Made by a program: the position numbers and the translations under genes
Notes under the pieces: model-generated
The model's input: only the letters and a program-made list of their open reading frames with translations
Databases searched by the model: none
Told to the model about the DNA's origin: nothing
Source: an uncultured Actinomycetes bacterium
Lineage (GTDB): Bacteria > Actinomycetota > Actinomycetes > Nanopelagicales > Nanopelagicaceae
DNA length: 37,918 bases
Direction of reading: 5' to 3'
Assembly: GCA_903871555.1 (NCBI GenBank)
Contig: CAIQHM010000079.1
Location: 1 to 37,918 of the forward strand
Shown here: one piece after another, positions 9,078 through 16,391 of the stretch
Layout: every line of letters starts with the position of its first letter
Position numbering within the stretch: position 1 is the first letter of the stretch

Positions 9078-9718
9078 TGCGCTTAATCCTGGTAGGTCCA
9101 CCAGGTGCGGGCAAGGGAACACAGGCAGTTCAACTCGCATCACATTATTCAATTCCGCATATCTCCACGGGTGACATTTTTCGTCTAAACATTAAGGGCG
9201 AGACTGAACTCGGTCTACTTGCAAAGTCATATATGGATGCCGGAAATTTAGTGCCAGATTCAGTTACAAATGACATGGTTGCAGATCGCTTAACTCACCC
9301 AGATGCCAAGAGTGGTTTTCTTCTCGACGGGTATCCAAGAAATATTGGCCAAGCAGATTTCCTAAAAGATAATTTAGAAAATTCAGGAACCCCACTTGAT
9401 GCTGTTCTTGAATTCAAATTAGAGAACGAAGAAATCATTAAGCGCCTATCTGGTCGTCGGGTATGTCGCGGATGCGGTGCTACATCACATGTAATTTTCG
9501 AAGCTCCAAAAGTTGCTGGTGTTTGTGATTCTTGCGGTGGCGAGCTATATCAACGCCCTGATGATGCTGAAAGCGTAATTGCTAATCGTCTTGCTATTTA
9601 TGCTGAACAGACCGAACCAATTATTAATTACTACAAGGCTTCTGGATTACTAAAGTCAATTTCAGCAGTTGGTGATGTTGCAGATATCGCAGCAAGCGCA
9701 ATTGCAGCCCTAAAGTAG
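9077..9718 (+). CDS. adk: Adenylate kinase, zinc-LID long form
   Basis: Catalyses ATP + AMP = 2 ADP in the cytosol. The P-loop GPPGAGKGTQ is at residues 7-16 and the AMP-site motif DGYPRN near 84-89. The LID carries four cysteines, C130-x2-C133 and C150-x2-C153, so it should bind a structural zinc. At 213 residues it is the long form; mycobacterial Adk (181 residues) has a short LID. It lies between secY and map, the common actinobacterial and firmicute order. Confidence 0.97.
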   Translation: MRLILVGPPGAGKGTQAVQLASHYSIPHISTGDIFRLNIKGETELGLLAKSYMDAGNLVPDSVTNDMVADRLTHPDAKSGFLLDGYPRNIGQADFLKDNLENSGTPLDAVLEFKLENEEIIKRLSGRRVCRGCGATSHVIFEAPKVAGVCDSCGGELYQRPDDAESVIANRLAIYAEQTEPIINYYKASGLLKSISAVGDVADIAASAIAALK

Positions 9719-9722
9719 CGCC

Positions 9723-10532
9723 ATGGCAATTCAAATAAAGACCTTGGATCAGCTAAAGCTGATGCGTAAGGCCGGTCTTGTTGTCGGGCAAACTCTTGAG
9801 CTAATGCGCGAAGCAATCAAACCAGGCGTGTCTACAAATGATTTAAATAATATTGCAATCAAAAACTTGGCCGCCAATGGCGCTAAATCAAACTTCCTGA
9901 ACTATCACGGTTTTCCAGCAGTAATCTGCGCATCTATTAATGATGAAATCGTTCATGGAATTCCAAATGATCGCGCAATCGTAAATGGCGATGTTGTCTC
10001 AATTGACTTCGGCGCAATCATCGAAGGCTGGCATGGCGATGCAGCCTTTTCAGTTATTGCAGGAACCAAGAATCCAGATGATCAGAAACTACTTGATACT
10101 TGTGAAGAATCAATGTGGCGGGGGATTGCAGCTGGAAAGCTTGGCGCGAATTTAACCGATATATCTTTTGCGATAGAGGATTACATTCGTTCGCAAGGCA
10201 AGTATGGAATCCTGCGCGAATATGGTGGCCACGGAATTGGTACTGAAATGCATCAAGAGCCACATGTATTGAATTTTGGCGCAGCTGGTATGGGCCCCGA
10301 ACTTAAGCCAGGTATTGCACTTGCTATCGAACCAATGATTACAAGAGGTTCGCCTAAGACAAAAGTTTTGGCAGATGAATGGACGGTAGTTTCGCAGGAT
10401 GGTTCACGTGGTGCGCACTTTGAACATAGCTTTGCAATCCTTGAAGATGGTAAGCCATTCGTATTAACTGCAATTGACGGTGGCCGCGAAAAACTAGGCG
10501 CACTTGGTGTGGAAGTTTCTAACTTACTTTAA
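9723..10532 (+). CDS. map: Methionine aminopeptidase type I
   Basis: Removes the initiator methionine from nascent proteins. The pita-bread fold is shown by the metal ligands in VSIDFGAIIEGWHGDAAFS (two Asp), GGHGIGTEMHQEPHV (His) and AIEPMIT (Glu), with a final Glu in the region of the AHFEHSFAI motif. Length 269 residues is normal. It starts 4 bases after adk. Its 3' end overlaps the 3' end of the opposing amidohydrolase by 14 bases, so the two converge with no room for an ordinary terminator between them. Confidence 0.97.
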   Translation: MAIQIKTLDQLKLMRKAGLVVGQTLELMREAIKPGVSTNDLNNIAIKNLAANGAKSNFLNYHGFPAVICASINDEIVHGIPNDRAIVNGDVVSIDFGAIIEGWHGDAAFSVIAGTKNPDDQKLLDTCEESMWRGIAAGKLGANLTDISFAIEDYIRSQGKYGILREYGGHGIGTEMHQEPHVLNFGAAGMGPELKPGIALAIEPMITRGSPKTKVLADEWTVVSQDGSRGAHFEHSFAILEDGKPFVLTAIDGGREKLGALGVEVSNLL

Positions 10533-12099
10533 TCTCTTCGCCATCTCGCCAGAGCGCAACAATCTGTAAATTTTTCGCTTCAAATGGGCTTTTATCTAGA
10601 ATCACTAAATTAGCGCGCATCCCAATTTCAAGAGCGCCAACTTCTTTCTCTCTAAATAGTTGATAGGCAGATCCTGCGGTGTATGCAGTTAGTGATTCTT
10701 CAATAGTTATTGCTTCCGAAATATTCCAGGCTTCACCATTGTTGTTGGGTAATTTACGTAAAACCGGTACCTGCAAAGCCTCAAGCGGTTTATGACTTGT
10801 GACCGGCCAATCACTTCCAAAACTTATTTTGGTTTCTAGATCAAGCAATGTGCGTAATTGGTATTGCCTATTATTTCGCGCGCTGCCGATGCGCGGTTCG
10901 ATAAGTTCTTTATTCATCGGGTCTAAATAGCACCAAAGTGGTTGAAAATTAGCGATTACACCAAGTTGGCTAAATCTCTGTAAATCTTGCGAATCAATAA
11001 GTTGGGCATGAACAATTACAGGTCTGCGATCCCAACCTGGGTTTATTCGCTGAACTGCTTCAACTGTGTTTAGCGATTGTTTAATTGCGGCATCACCGAT
11101 TGCATGAATATGAAGTTGGAATTCGAGCATATCGAAGCTTGCCGCCGCATCCAATAAATTATCGTCATCCCAAATTAAGAGTCCGCTTGATTCCGGATTG
11201 TCTAGATATGGCTCATTCAACGCAGCAGTTCCACTTGAAAGTGCGCCGTCAGTCAAAAATTTAATTGTGTTTGCCTTGAGGTGGCTTGATTTAGGAAGTT
11301 CCGAAATCTGAGCTCGTAATTCTTGTATTTGTGCAATCTGGTCTTGCCAATTTTGGGGTGTAACTAAGAAAGCAAGGTTCATATCTACGGTTAATTCACC
11401 AGTCTTTGCGGCTTCAATATATGCCTCGGCCATAGGAGTTTCGACCCAACATTCAGTTGATGAAGTAATGCCAGCTAAATTCATTTGACGCATTGCATAT
11501 TTAATTGCTTGCAGATCACTTTTAATGCTGTCGGCTGTTGCATGTTTTAAAATTAAATCAAAAGCTATTGGCTCGCGCAGAGTTCCTTTTGGTGAACCAT
11601 CGTCGCGTCTGGCAATTGTTCCGCCATCTGGATCTTTAGTCTTTGCAGTTATGCCAGCGATTTCAAGGGCTTTGCTATTTACCCAAATTGTGTGGTGATC
11701 AACTGCATGCAAAACAACTGGGCGATCAGATACAACTTCATCTAACCAATGGGCGTCAAAATCTCCACCAGAAATAATCGCAGCTTCATATGCGCCGCCG
11801 ATAATCCAACTTTCATTGGGATTCGCTTTCGCAAATCTTGCAACTTCTTCTTTAATCGCTTCAACTGATTGCAGGTTATTAACTTTTGGGCCCTGTGCTT
11901 CGCGCCCTGCAAAGATTGGATGCGCATGGCCATCGATAAATCCTGGAAGAAGGAAGCCGCCATCCAGATCGATAACTTCGCCTGTCATTTTCAGGGCTTC
12001 GGGCCCGACAGCCTGGATGTGGCCATCCTCAATAGCAAGGCCCTCAAATACGCCTAAACCAGCGCTCCACGCGGAGCCACCCTTAAAAATTATTCGCAA
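10519..12099 (-). CDS. Amidohydrolase family protein (YtcJ/NfdA-like)
   Basis: A 526-residue metal-dependent hydrolase of the YtcJ-like branch of the amidohydrolase superfamily. Residues 53-60 (GFIDGHAH) hold the metal-binding HxH (H58, H60). KFLTDGALSSGTAAL, LHIHAIGDAA, VIVHAQ and SFGSDWPV supply the remaining signature positions, including the final Asp. The substrate cannot be told; relatives hydrolyse N-substituted formamides or similar C-N bonds. There is no signal peptide, so it is cytosolic. The start is TTG at 12099, with GAGGG about 7 bases upstream on the minus strand. It is inserted between map and infA, which normally adjoin. Confidence 0.85.
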   Translation of the reverse strand: MRIIFKGGSAWSAGLGVFEGLAIEDGHIQAVGPEALKMTGEVIDLDGGFLLPGFIDGHAHPIFAGREAQGPKVNNLQSVEAIKEEVARFAKANPNESWIIGGAYEAAIISGGDFDAHWLDEVVSDRPVVLHAVDHHTIWVNSKALEIAGITAKTKDPDGGTIARRDDGSPKGTLREPIAFDLILKHATADSIKSDLQAIKYAMRQMNLAGITSSTECWVETPMAEAYIEAAKTGELTVDMNLAFLVTPQNWQDQIAQIQELRAQISELPKSSHLKANTIKFLTDGALSSGTAALNEPYLDNPESSGLLIWDDDNLLDAAASFDMLEFQLHIHAIGDAAIKQSLNTVEAVQRINPGWDRRPVIVHAQLIDSQDLQRFSQLGVIANFQPLWCYLDPMNKELIEPRIGSARNNRQYQLRTLLDLETKISFGSDWPVTSHKPLEALQVPVLRKLPNNNGEAWNISEAITIEESLTAYTAGSAYQLFREKEVGALEIGMRANLVILDKSPFEAKNLQIVALWRDGEEIKVS

Positions 12100-12125
12100 T
12101 TTGCCACCCTCTGATCCGGATTAGG

Positions 12126-12131
12126 AGTATA
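12126..12131 (-). promoter_or_regulatory. -10 element for the amidohydrolase
   Basis: Read on the minus strand this is TATACT, a good -10 box, and the predicted transcription start falls about 20 bases before the TTG start codon. No convincing -35 lies at 17 bases. It is back-to-back with the infA promoter about 40 bases away. Confidence 0.4.
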
Positions 12132-12163
12132 AGACCCGATTTCCTGATTTGGGGCTCCCGCCT

Positions 12164-12179
12164 TAGACTAACCCTCTGC
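12164..12179 (+). promoter_or_regulatory. -10 element and conserved start region of the infA operon
   Basis: TAGACT (12164-12169), two bases, then CCCTCTGC (12172-12179). The rplM promoter shows the same layout: a -10 box, two bases, then the identical octamer. The transcription start is expected inside the octamer. The -35 region is poor (TTCCTG at 17-base spacing). This promoter would drive infA-rpmJ and the downstream rps/rpo genes. Confidence 0.5.
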
Positions 12180-12232
12180 CCAGAAATGGTCGGAACCCTG
12201 TTAACGATTTGAAATAGAGAAGTAGGTATTGC

Positions 12233-12454
12233 TTGGCTAAGAAAGACGGCGCAATCGAAATTGAAGGCTCCGTATCTGAAGCGCTACCAAACGCAATGTT
12301 TCGAGTTACGTTAACAAACGGACACGTAGTACTTGCACACATCAGCGGCAAGATGCGACAGAACTACATTCGCATTCTTCCTGAAGATCGCGTGATTGTA
12401 GAACTAAGTCCATACGATCTCACAAGAGGTCGAATTATCTATCGTTACAAGTAA
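12233..12454 (+). CDS. infA: Translation initiation factor IF-1
   Basis: IF-1 of 73 residues, an OB-fold protein: [67 protein letters not shown]. It binds the 30S A-site and helps IF-2 and IF-3 select initiator tRNA. The only start that gives the canonical N-terminus is TTG at 12233; the upstream purine stretch (GAGAAGTAGG) is a weak ribosome binding site. rpmJ begins 13 bases after the stop. Confidence 0.97.
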   Translation: MAKKDGAIEIEGSVSEALPNAMFRVTLTNGHVVLAHISGKMRQNYIRILPEDRVIVELSPYDLTRGRIIYRYK

Positions 12455-12467
12455 GAAGGAGTAAGTC

Positions 12468-12581
12468 GTGAAGGTAAAGCCAAGCGTGAAGAAGATTTGC
12501 GACAAGTGCAAAGTCATTCGTCGTAATGGTCGCGTAATGGTTATTTGCGACAACCTTCGTCACAAGCAACGTCAAGGGTAA
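12468..12581 (+). CDS. rpmJ: 50S ribosomal protein L36 (bL36), zinc-binding
   Basis: A 37-residue protein found directly in the sequence: it starts [17 protein letters not shown], and continues through [18 protein letters not shown]. The zinc-ribbon ligands are C11, C14, C27 and H32, so this is the C+ form. The start is GTG with AAGGAG 7 bases upstream. It sits between infA and rpsM, its standard place. Confidence 0.97.
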   Translation: MKVKPSVKKICDKCKVIRRNGRVMVICDNLRHKQRQG

Positions 12582-12591
12582 TAAAAAACTA
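12582..12591 (+). repeat. TAAAAAACTA spacer motif, copy 2
   Basis: Begins at the base directly after the rpmJ stop codon. Identical to the copies at 171-180 and 14159-14168. Confidence 0.4.
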
Positions 12592-12714
12592 AACGCGTGA
12601 TGCGACTTAAGTACTAAAAATACTTAAGACCTTCGGACCGAAAGGCCGAAGCCAAATCAGAAAAGATTTGGGTGCATTGCGAAGGACCTTTCGGATACAG
12701 AAATAGGTAACGAT
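12582..12714 (+). promoter_or_regulatory. Structured leader before rpsM
   Basis: A 133-base spacer that holds three successive hairpins. H1 is CTTAAGTA/TACTTAAG (12606-12613 with 12621-12628). H2 is CTTCGG-A-CC closed by a GAAA tetraloop (12631-12651). H3 is CCAAATC/GATTTGG (12652-12671). A later segment CCTTTCGG (12687-12694) is perfectly complementary to CCGAAAGG (12638-12645) inside H2, so H2 and this longer-range helix exclude each other. No T-run follows any hairpin, so it is not a simple terminator. I infer a regulatory or processing leader for rpsM-rpsK-rpsD-rpoA-rplQ. Confidence 0.55.
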
Positions 12715-13092
12715 ATGGCACGTCTTGTTGGTGTCGATCTTCCCCGCGAAAAGCGGTTGGAGATTGCACTCACTTACATTTTCGGTATCGGACTAACCCG
12801 TTCACATGCGATTCTTGCAGCAACAGGTGTTAGCCCAGATACACGAGTTAAAGATCTTCAAGAGCCAGATTTGGCAAAGCTTCGTGAATACATCGAAGCA
12901 AATTACAAAATCGAAGGTGATCTTCGTCGTGAAGTAGCAGGAGATATTCGCCGCAAGGTTGAAATTCAAAGCTACCAAGGTATTCGCCACCGTAAGGGTC
13001 TTCCTGTACGTGGTCAACGCACACATACAAATGCGCGTACACGTAAGGGCCCACGTAAGGCAATTGCCGGTAAGAAGAAGGAGACCAAGTAA
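12715..13092 (+). CDS. rpsM: 30S ribosomal protein S13 (uS13)
   Basis: S13 of 125 residues, starting [26 protein letters not shown]. It contains the helix-hairpin-helix region and [31 protein letters not shown]; the basic tail reaches the P-site tRNA. It forms head bridges to L5. A weak TAGG lies upstream of the ATG. It shares one base with rpsK. Confidence 0.98.
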   Translation: MARLVGVDLPREKRLEIALTYIFGIGLTRSHAILAATGVSPDTRVKDLQEPDLAKLREYIEANYKIEGDLRREVAGDIRRKVEIQSYQGIRHRKGLPVRGQRTHTNARTRKGPRKAIAGKKKETK

Positions 13093-13508
13093 TGGCTGCA
13101 CCTAAGTCAAAGACTGCCGCAACAAAGGGCAAGGTCAAACTTCGCAAGAAGGAAAAGAAGAATGTTGCAGTGGGCCAGGCCTACATCAAATCAACATTCA
13201 ACAACACAATTATTTCTATTACAGATCCTTCGGGCGCTGTTATCTCTTGGTCATCTGCTGGTCAGGTTGGCTTCAAGGGTTCACGTAAATCAACACCATT
13301 CGCAGCACAAATGGCAGCAGAAGCTGCAGCTCGTCGTGCGCAAGAACATGGTTTGAAGAAGGTTGATGTTTTCGTAAAGGGTCCAGGATCTGGTCGCGAA
13401 ACTGCTATCCGTTCATTGCAAGCAGCTGGTCTGGAAGTTGGAGCCATCTCTGATGTAACTCCTGCACCACACAATGGCTGCCGCCCAACCAAACCACGTA
13501 GAGTTTAA
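13092..13508 (+). CDS. rpsK: 30S ribosomal protein S11 (uS11)
   Basis: S11 of 138 residues. After a lysine-rich N-terminus come [49 protein letters not shown] and the conserved [17 protein letters not shown] end. It lies on the 30S platform near the Shine-Dalgarno helix. It overlaps rpsM by one base; rpsD starts 16 bases later after AAGGAAGAGA. Confidence 0.98.
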   Translation: MAAPKSKTAATKGKVKLRKKEKKNVAVGQAYIKSTFNNTIISITDPSGAVISWSSAGQVGFKGSRKSTPFAAQMAAEAAARRAQEHGLKKVDVFVKGPGSGRETAIRSLQAAGLEVGAISDVTPAPHNGCRPTKPRRV

Positions 13509-13524
13509 GGAAGGAAGAGAATAA

Positions 13525-14151
13525 ATGGCCCGTTATACCGGAGCAGACTGCAAGCGCTGTCGTCGCGAAAAAGTAAAACTCTTTCTTAAGGGTTCTAAGT
13601 GCGATGGACCAAAGTGTCCGATCGAATCACGTCCTTATCCACCAGGACAACACGGCCGCGGCCGTTCAAAGGAATCTGAATACCTATTGCAGATGCGCGA
13701 AAAGCAGAAGTGCGCGCGCATTTACGGTGTTCTTGAAAAGCAATTCCGTGGATATTACGAAGAGGCTAACCGTCTTCAAGGTAAGACCGGTGAAAACCTT
13801 CTAATCATTCTTGAAACTCGTCTAGATAACGTTGTTTATCGCGCTGGCTTTGCAAAGAGCCGCGATATGGCTCGCCAACTAGTTCGTCACGGTCACTTCC
13901 TTGTTAACGGCAAGAAGGTAAACATTCCTTCATTCCGCGTAACTCCAATGGATGTAATCGATGTTCTTCCAGGATCACAAGATGCCACACCATTTATCGT
14001 GGCTAGTGCTGAACTTGGTGAAAAAGCAGTTCCAGCGTGGATGGAAGTTGTTGGATCAAAGTTACGTATTTTGGTTCACGCAATTCCTACTCGCCCTGTA
14101 ATTGATACCCAAGTACAAGAGCAACTAATCGTTGAACTTTATTCAAAGTAA
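13525..14151 (+). CDS. rpsD: 30S ribosomal protein S4 (uS4), zinc-binding
   Basis: S4 of 208 residues. The N-terminal zinc finger uses C9, C12, C26 and C31. The S4 RNA-binding domain covers roughly residues 98-160 (TRLDNVVYRAGFAKSRDMARQLVRHGHFLVNG). S4 nucleates 30S body assembly and lies at the mRNA entry site. The C+ finger suggests there may be a C- copy elsewhere, which cannot be judged from here. Confidence 0.98.
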   Translation: MARYTGADCKRCRREKVKLFLKGSKCDGPKCPIESRPYPPGQHGRGRSKESEYLLQMREKQKCARIYGVLEKQFRGYYEEANRLQGKTGENLLIILETRLDNVVYRAGFAKSRDMARQLVRHGHFLVNGKKVNIPSFRVTPMDVIDVLPGSQDATPFIVASAELGEKAVPAWMEVVGSKLRILVHAIPTRPVIDTQVQEQLIVELYSK

Positions 14152-14229
14152 TCCGCAGTAAAAAACTAAAAATAGTTAAATCAACCGAGAGATCAAATAG
14201 TGGATCTCCCAGACAGACGGAGGAACTAA
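14152..14229 (+). promoter_or_regulatory. rpsD-rpoA spacer with hairpins
   Basis: A 78-base spacer. It carries AACTA/TAGTT around AAAA (14164-14177) and GAGATC/GATCTC with an 8-base loop (14189-14208), then GGAGGA (14219-14224), a strong ribosome binding site for rpoA. The second hairpin ends about 10 bases before that site and could influence rpoA translation. No clear promoter hexamers. Confidence 0.35.
14159..14168 (+). repeat. TAAAAAACTA spacer motif, copy 3
   Basis: Starts 7 bases after the rpsD stop codon. Its last bases form the left arm of the AACTA/TAGTT hairpin. Identical to copies at 171-180 and 12582-12591. Confidence 0.4.
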
Positions 14230-15237
14230 GTGCTAATTGCACAACGCCCCATCCTCACCGAGGAAGTAGTAAGCGAATACCGTTCACGGTTCATTATCGA
14301 ACCATTAGAACCGGGCTTCGGTTATACCCTTGGAAATTCATTACGCCGTACCCTTTTGTCTTCGATTCCTGGTGCAGCAGTTACCAGTATTCGTGTCAAC
14401 GGTGCGCTTCATGAATTTGCCACCCTTGATGGCGTTAAGGAAGATCTCACTGAGATCGTTCTTAATATCAAGAACCTAGTTCTCTCATCCGATAACGATG
14501 AGCCTTCACTTCTCTACATCCGCAAGAACGCAGAAGGTGTCGTAACTGGCGCTGATATTGCTGCTCCTGCTGGCGTAGTTGTTCACAACCCAGATCTTCA
14601 TATCGCAACCCTCAACACAAAGGCCAACTTCGAAGTTGAACTTACAGTTGAACGCGGTCGCGGATATGTAACAGCTGTTCAGAACAAAGCAGCAGGCGGA
14701 GAAATTGGTCGTATTCCAGTTGACTCTATCTACTCACCTGTTCTTCGCGTTACATACAAAGTTGAAGCAACTCGTGTTGAACAACGCACAGACTTCGATC
14801 GTTTGATCGTTGATGTTGAGACCAAGCAATCAATGAAGCCAGGAGATGCAATGGCATCTGCAGGTAAGACTTTGGTTGAACTATTCGGTCTTGCTCGCGA
14901 ACTTAACGTTGATGCTGAAGGCGTTGAAATGGGACCTTCTGTCCAAGATACAGCTCTTGCTGCAGACCTTGCTCTTCCAATCGAAGATCTTGATCTAACA
15001 GTTCGTTCATACAACTGCCTAAAGCGTGAAGGTATTCACACTGTCGGCGAACTTGTTGGACGTTCAGAAGCTGATCTAATGGATATCCGCAACTTTGGTT
15101 CGAAGTCAATTGATGAAGTTAAAGCAAAGCTTGTATCAATGGCACTTCAACTTAAGGACAGCCCAATCGGCTTTGATCCAACAAAGCACGCTAACTATGG
15201 AACAAACGTTGACGATGATCTCGTCGATGTTGAGTAA
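14230..15237 (+). CDS. rpoA: RNA polymerase subunit alpha
   Basis: Alpha subunit of 335 residues. The N-terminal assembly domain has [37 protein letters not shown]. After an acidic linker, the C-terminal domain, [43 protein letters not shown] (about residues 257-300), binds UP elements and activators. The start is GTG at 14230 with GGAGGA 5 bases before. The C-terminus is acidic. rplQ follows after 14 bases. Confidence 0.98.
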   Translation: MLIAQRPILTEEVVSEYRSRFIIEPLEPGFGYTLGNSLRRTLLSSIPGAAVTSIRVNGALHEFATLDGVKEDLTEIVLNIKNLVLSSDNDEPSLLYIRKNAEGVVTGADIAAPAGVVVHNPDLHIATLNTKANFEVELTVERGRGYVTAVQNKAAGGEIGRIPVDSIYSPVLRVTYKVEATRVEQRTDFDRLIVDVETKQSMKPGDAMASAGKTLVELFGLARELNVDAEGVEMGPSVQDTALAADLALPIEDLDLTVRSYNCLKREGIHTVGELVGRSEADLMDIRNFGSKSIDEVKAKLVSMALQLKDSPIGFDPTKHANYGTNVDDDLVDVE

Positions 15238-15251
15238 GTCAGGAGAAATAA

Positions 15252-15605
15252 ATGCCACGTCCAAGTAAAGGTCCTCGCCTCGGTAGCGGTCCTTCTCACG
15301 AAAGATTGTTGCTAGGCACCCTGGCTGAACAACTTTTCGAACACGGCAAGATCACAACCACTGAGACCAAGGCAAAGCGTCTACGTCCATTGGCTGAAAA
15401 GTTAATTACTGCTGCAAAGGTTGGAGATCTTCCAGCTCGTCGTCGCGTTATGGAGACAATCCAGAACAAGTCAGTAGTTCACACACTTTTCACTGAGATC
15501 GCGCCAACATTCGCAACTCGCGAAGGTGGATACACACGTATCACCAAGATTGGTCCACGTAACGGTGACAATGCGCCAATGGCGGTAATTGAACTCGTTA
15601 AGTAA
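15252..15605 (+). CDS. rplQ: 50S ribosomal protein L17 (bL17)
   Basis: L17 of 117 residues, the usual core length, starting [52 protein letters not shown] and ending [13 protein letters not shown]. It lacks the long acidic tail found in some actinobacterial L17. It sits beside the exit tunnel. A ribosome binding site, AGGAG, precedes the ATG. truA begins 12 bases after the stop. Confidence 0.98.
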   Translation: MPRPSKGPRLGSGPSHERLLLGTLAEQLFEHGKITTTETKAKRLRPLAEKLITAAKVGDLPARRRVMETIQNKSVVHTLFTEIAPTFATREGGYTRITKIGPRNGDNAPMAVIELVK

Positions 15606-15617
15606 AACTAATTAGTT

Positions 15618-16391
15618 ATGTCAGAACCCACTGCCTTTCTAGCCAGTGGGTTCTGTCGTTTAAGAATTGATTTAACTTACGACGGTACTAACTATGCCGG
15701 CTGGGCGCCACAGCCAGATCAACGGACAATTGAAGGCGAATTAACTAGTGCAATTTCAAAGCTAGCTGGAATAAAAGTAGAACCTGTTGTTGCTGGTCGC
15801 ACTGATGCCGGAGTCCATGCCACCGCGCAAGTAGCGCATGTTGATGTACCAAAGACGGCCGACGATATCCCGAATTGGGTATTTCGATTAAATCGCATCT
15901 TAGATCCGGATATTCGGATCTTAAAAGTAAGTATTGCTGCCGATGATTTTCATGCCCGTTTTTCAGCTAATGAACGGGAATATCAATATCGCTTGGCCGA
16001 TAACAATCAAATACTTTCTCCGCTTGAAAGATTCAATACCGCCACCTGGTTTCGAGCCCTTGATGTTGATCGTTTAAATGAGGTTAGCTCGCTTCTTCTC
16101 GGCGAACATGATTTCGTCGCTTTTTGTAAATTCCGTGAAGATCAAAGGACGGTTCGGACCTTGCGAAAATTTCATTGGTCAAGGTTAGATTCCGGAATTT
16201 TAACTGCTGATGTTGCAGCAAATGCATTCTGTTATTCAATGGTCCGAAACCTTGTCGGGGCTGCAGTTGCAGTGGGTGAAGGCCGGTTTGAAAAAGAGTG
16301 GGCGCTGGCAATTCTTGAGAATAAAGAGCGAGTGTCTGATTCTTATGTCTTTCCAGCCAATGGTTTAACGCTGGCGAAAGTTACTTATTAA
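15618..16391 (+). CDS. truA: tRNA pseudouridine(38-40) synthase TruA
   Basis: TruA of 257 residues, which isomerises uridines 38-40 in tRNA anticodon stems. The catalytic Asp is D63 in GRTDAGVHA; IDLTYDGTNYAGWAPQPDQRTIEGEL and NAFCYSMVRNLVGAAVAVG are family signatures. ATG 15618 is the only standard start in frame before the conserved core, but it has no ribosome binding site, and codons 2-13 lie in a perfect 12-bp inverted repeat. The first about 13 residues have no counterpart in typical TruA. It overlaps the ABC-F gene by one base. Confidence 0.93.
   Translation: MSEPTAFLASGFCRLRIDLTYDGTNYAGWAPQPDQRTIEGELTSAISKLAGIKVEPVVAGRTDAGVHATAQVAHVDVPKTADDIPNWVFRLNRILDPDIRILKVSIAADDFHARFSANEREYQYRLADNNQILSPLERFNTATWFRALDVDRLNEVSSLLLGEHDFVAFCKFREDQRTVRTLRKFHWSRLDSGILTADVAANAFCYSMVRNLVGAAVAVGEGRFEKEWALAILENKERVSDSYVFPANGLTLAKVTY
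15622..15655 (+). terminator. 12-bp perfect hairpin after rplQ, inside the truA start
   Basis: CAGAACCCACTG (15622-15633) and CAGTGGGTTCTG (15644-15655) pair without mismatch around a 10-base loop. The position, 17 bases after the rplQ stop, suits an intrinsic terminator or attenuator of the rpoA-rplQ transcript. The following TCGTTTAA is only a weak U-tract, so read-through into truA is likely. Confidence 0.55.

Noticed and set aside
12606-12671. Tandem hairpins as ordinary intrinsic terminators after rpmJ
   Set aside because: None is followed by a T-run, and the helices are too AT-rich or too short; a leader role fits better.
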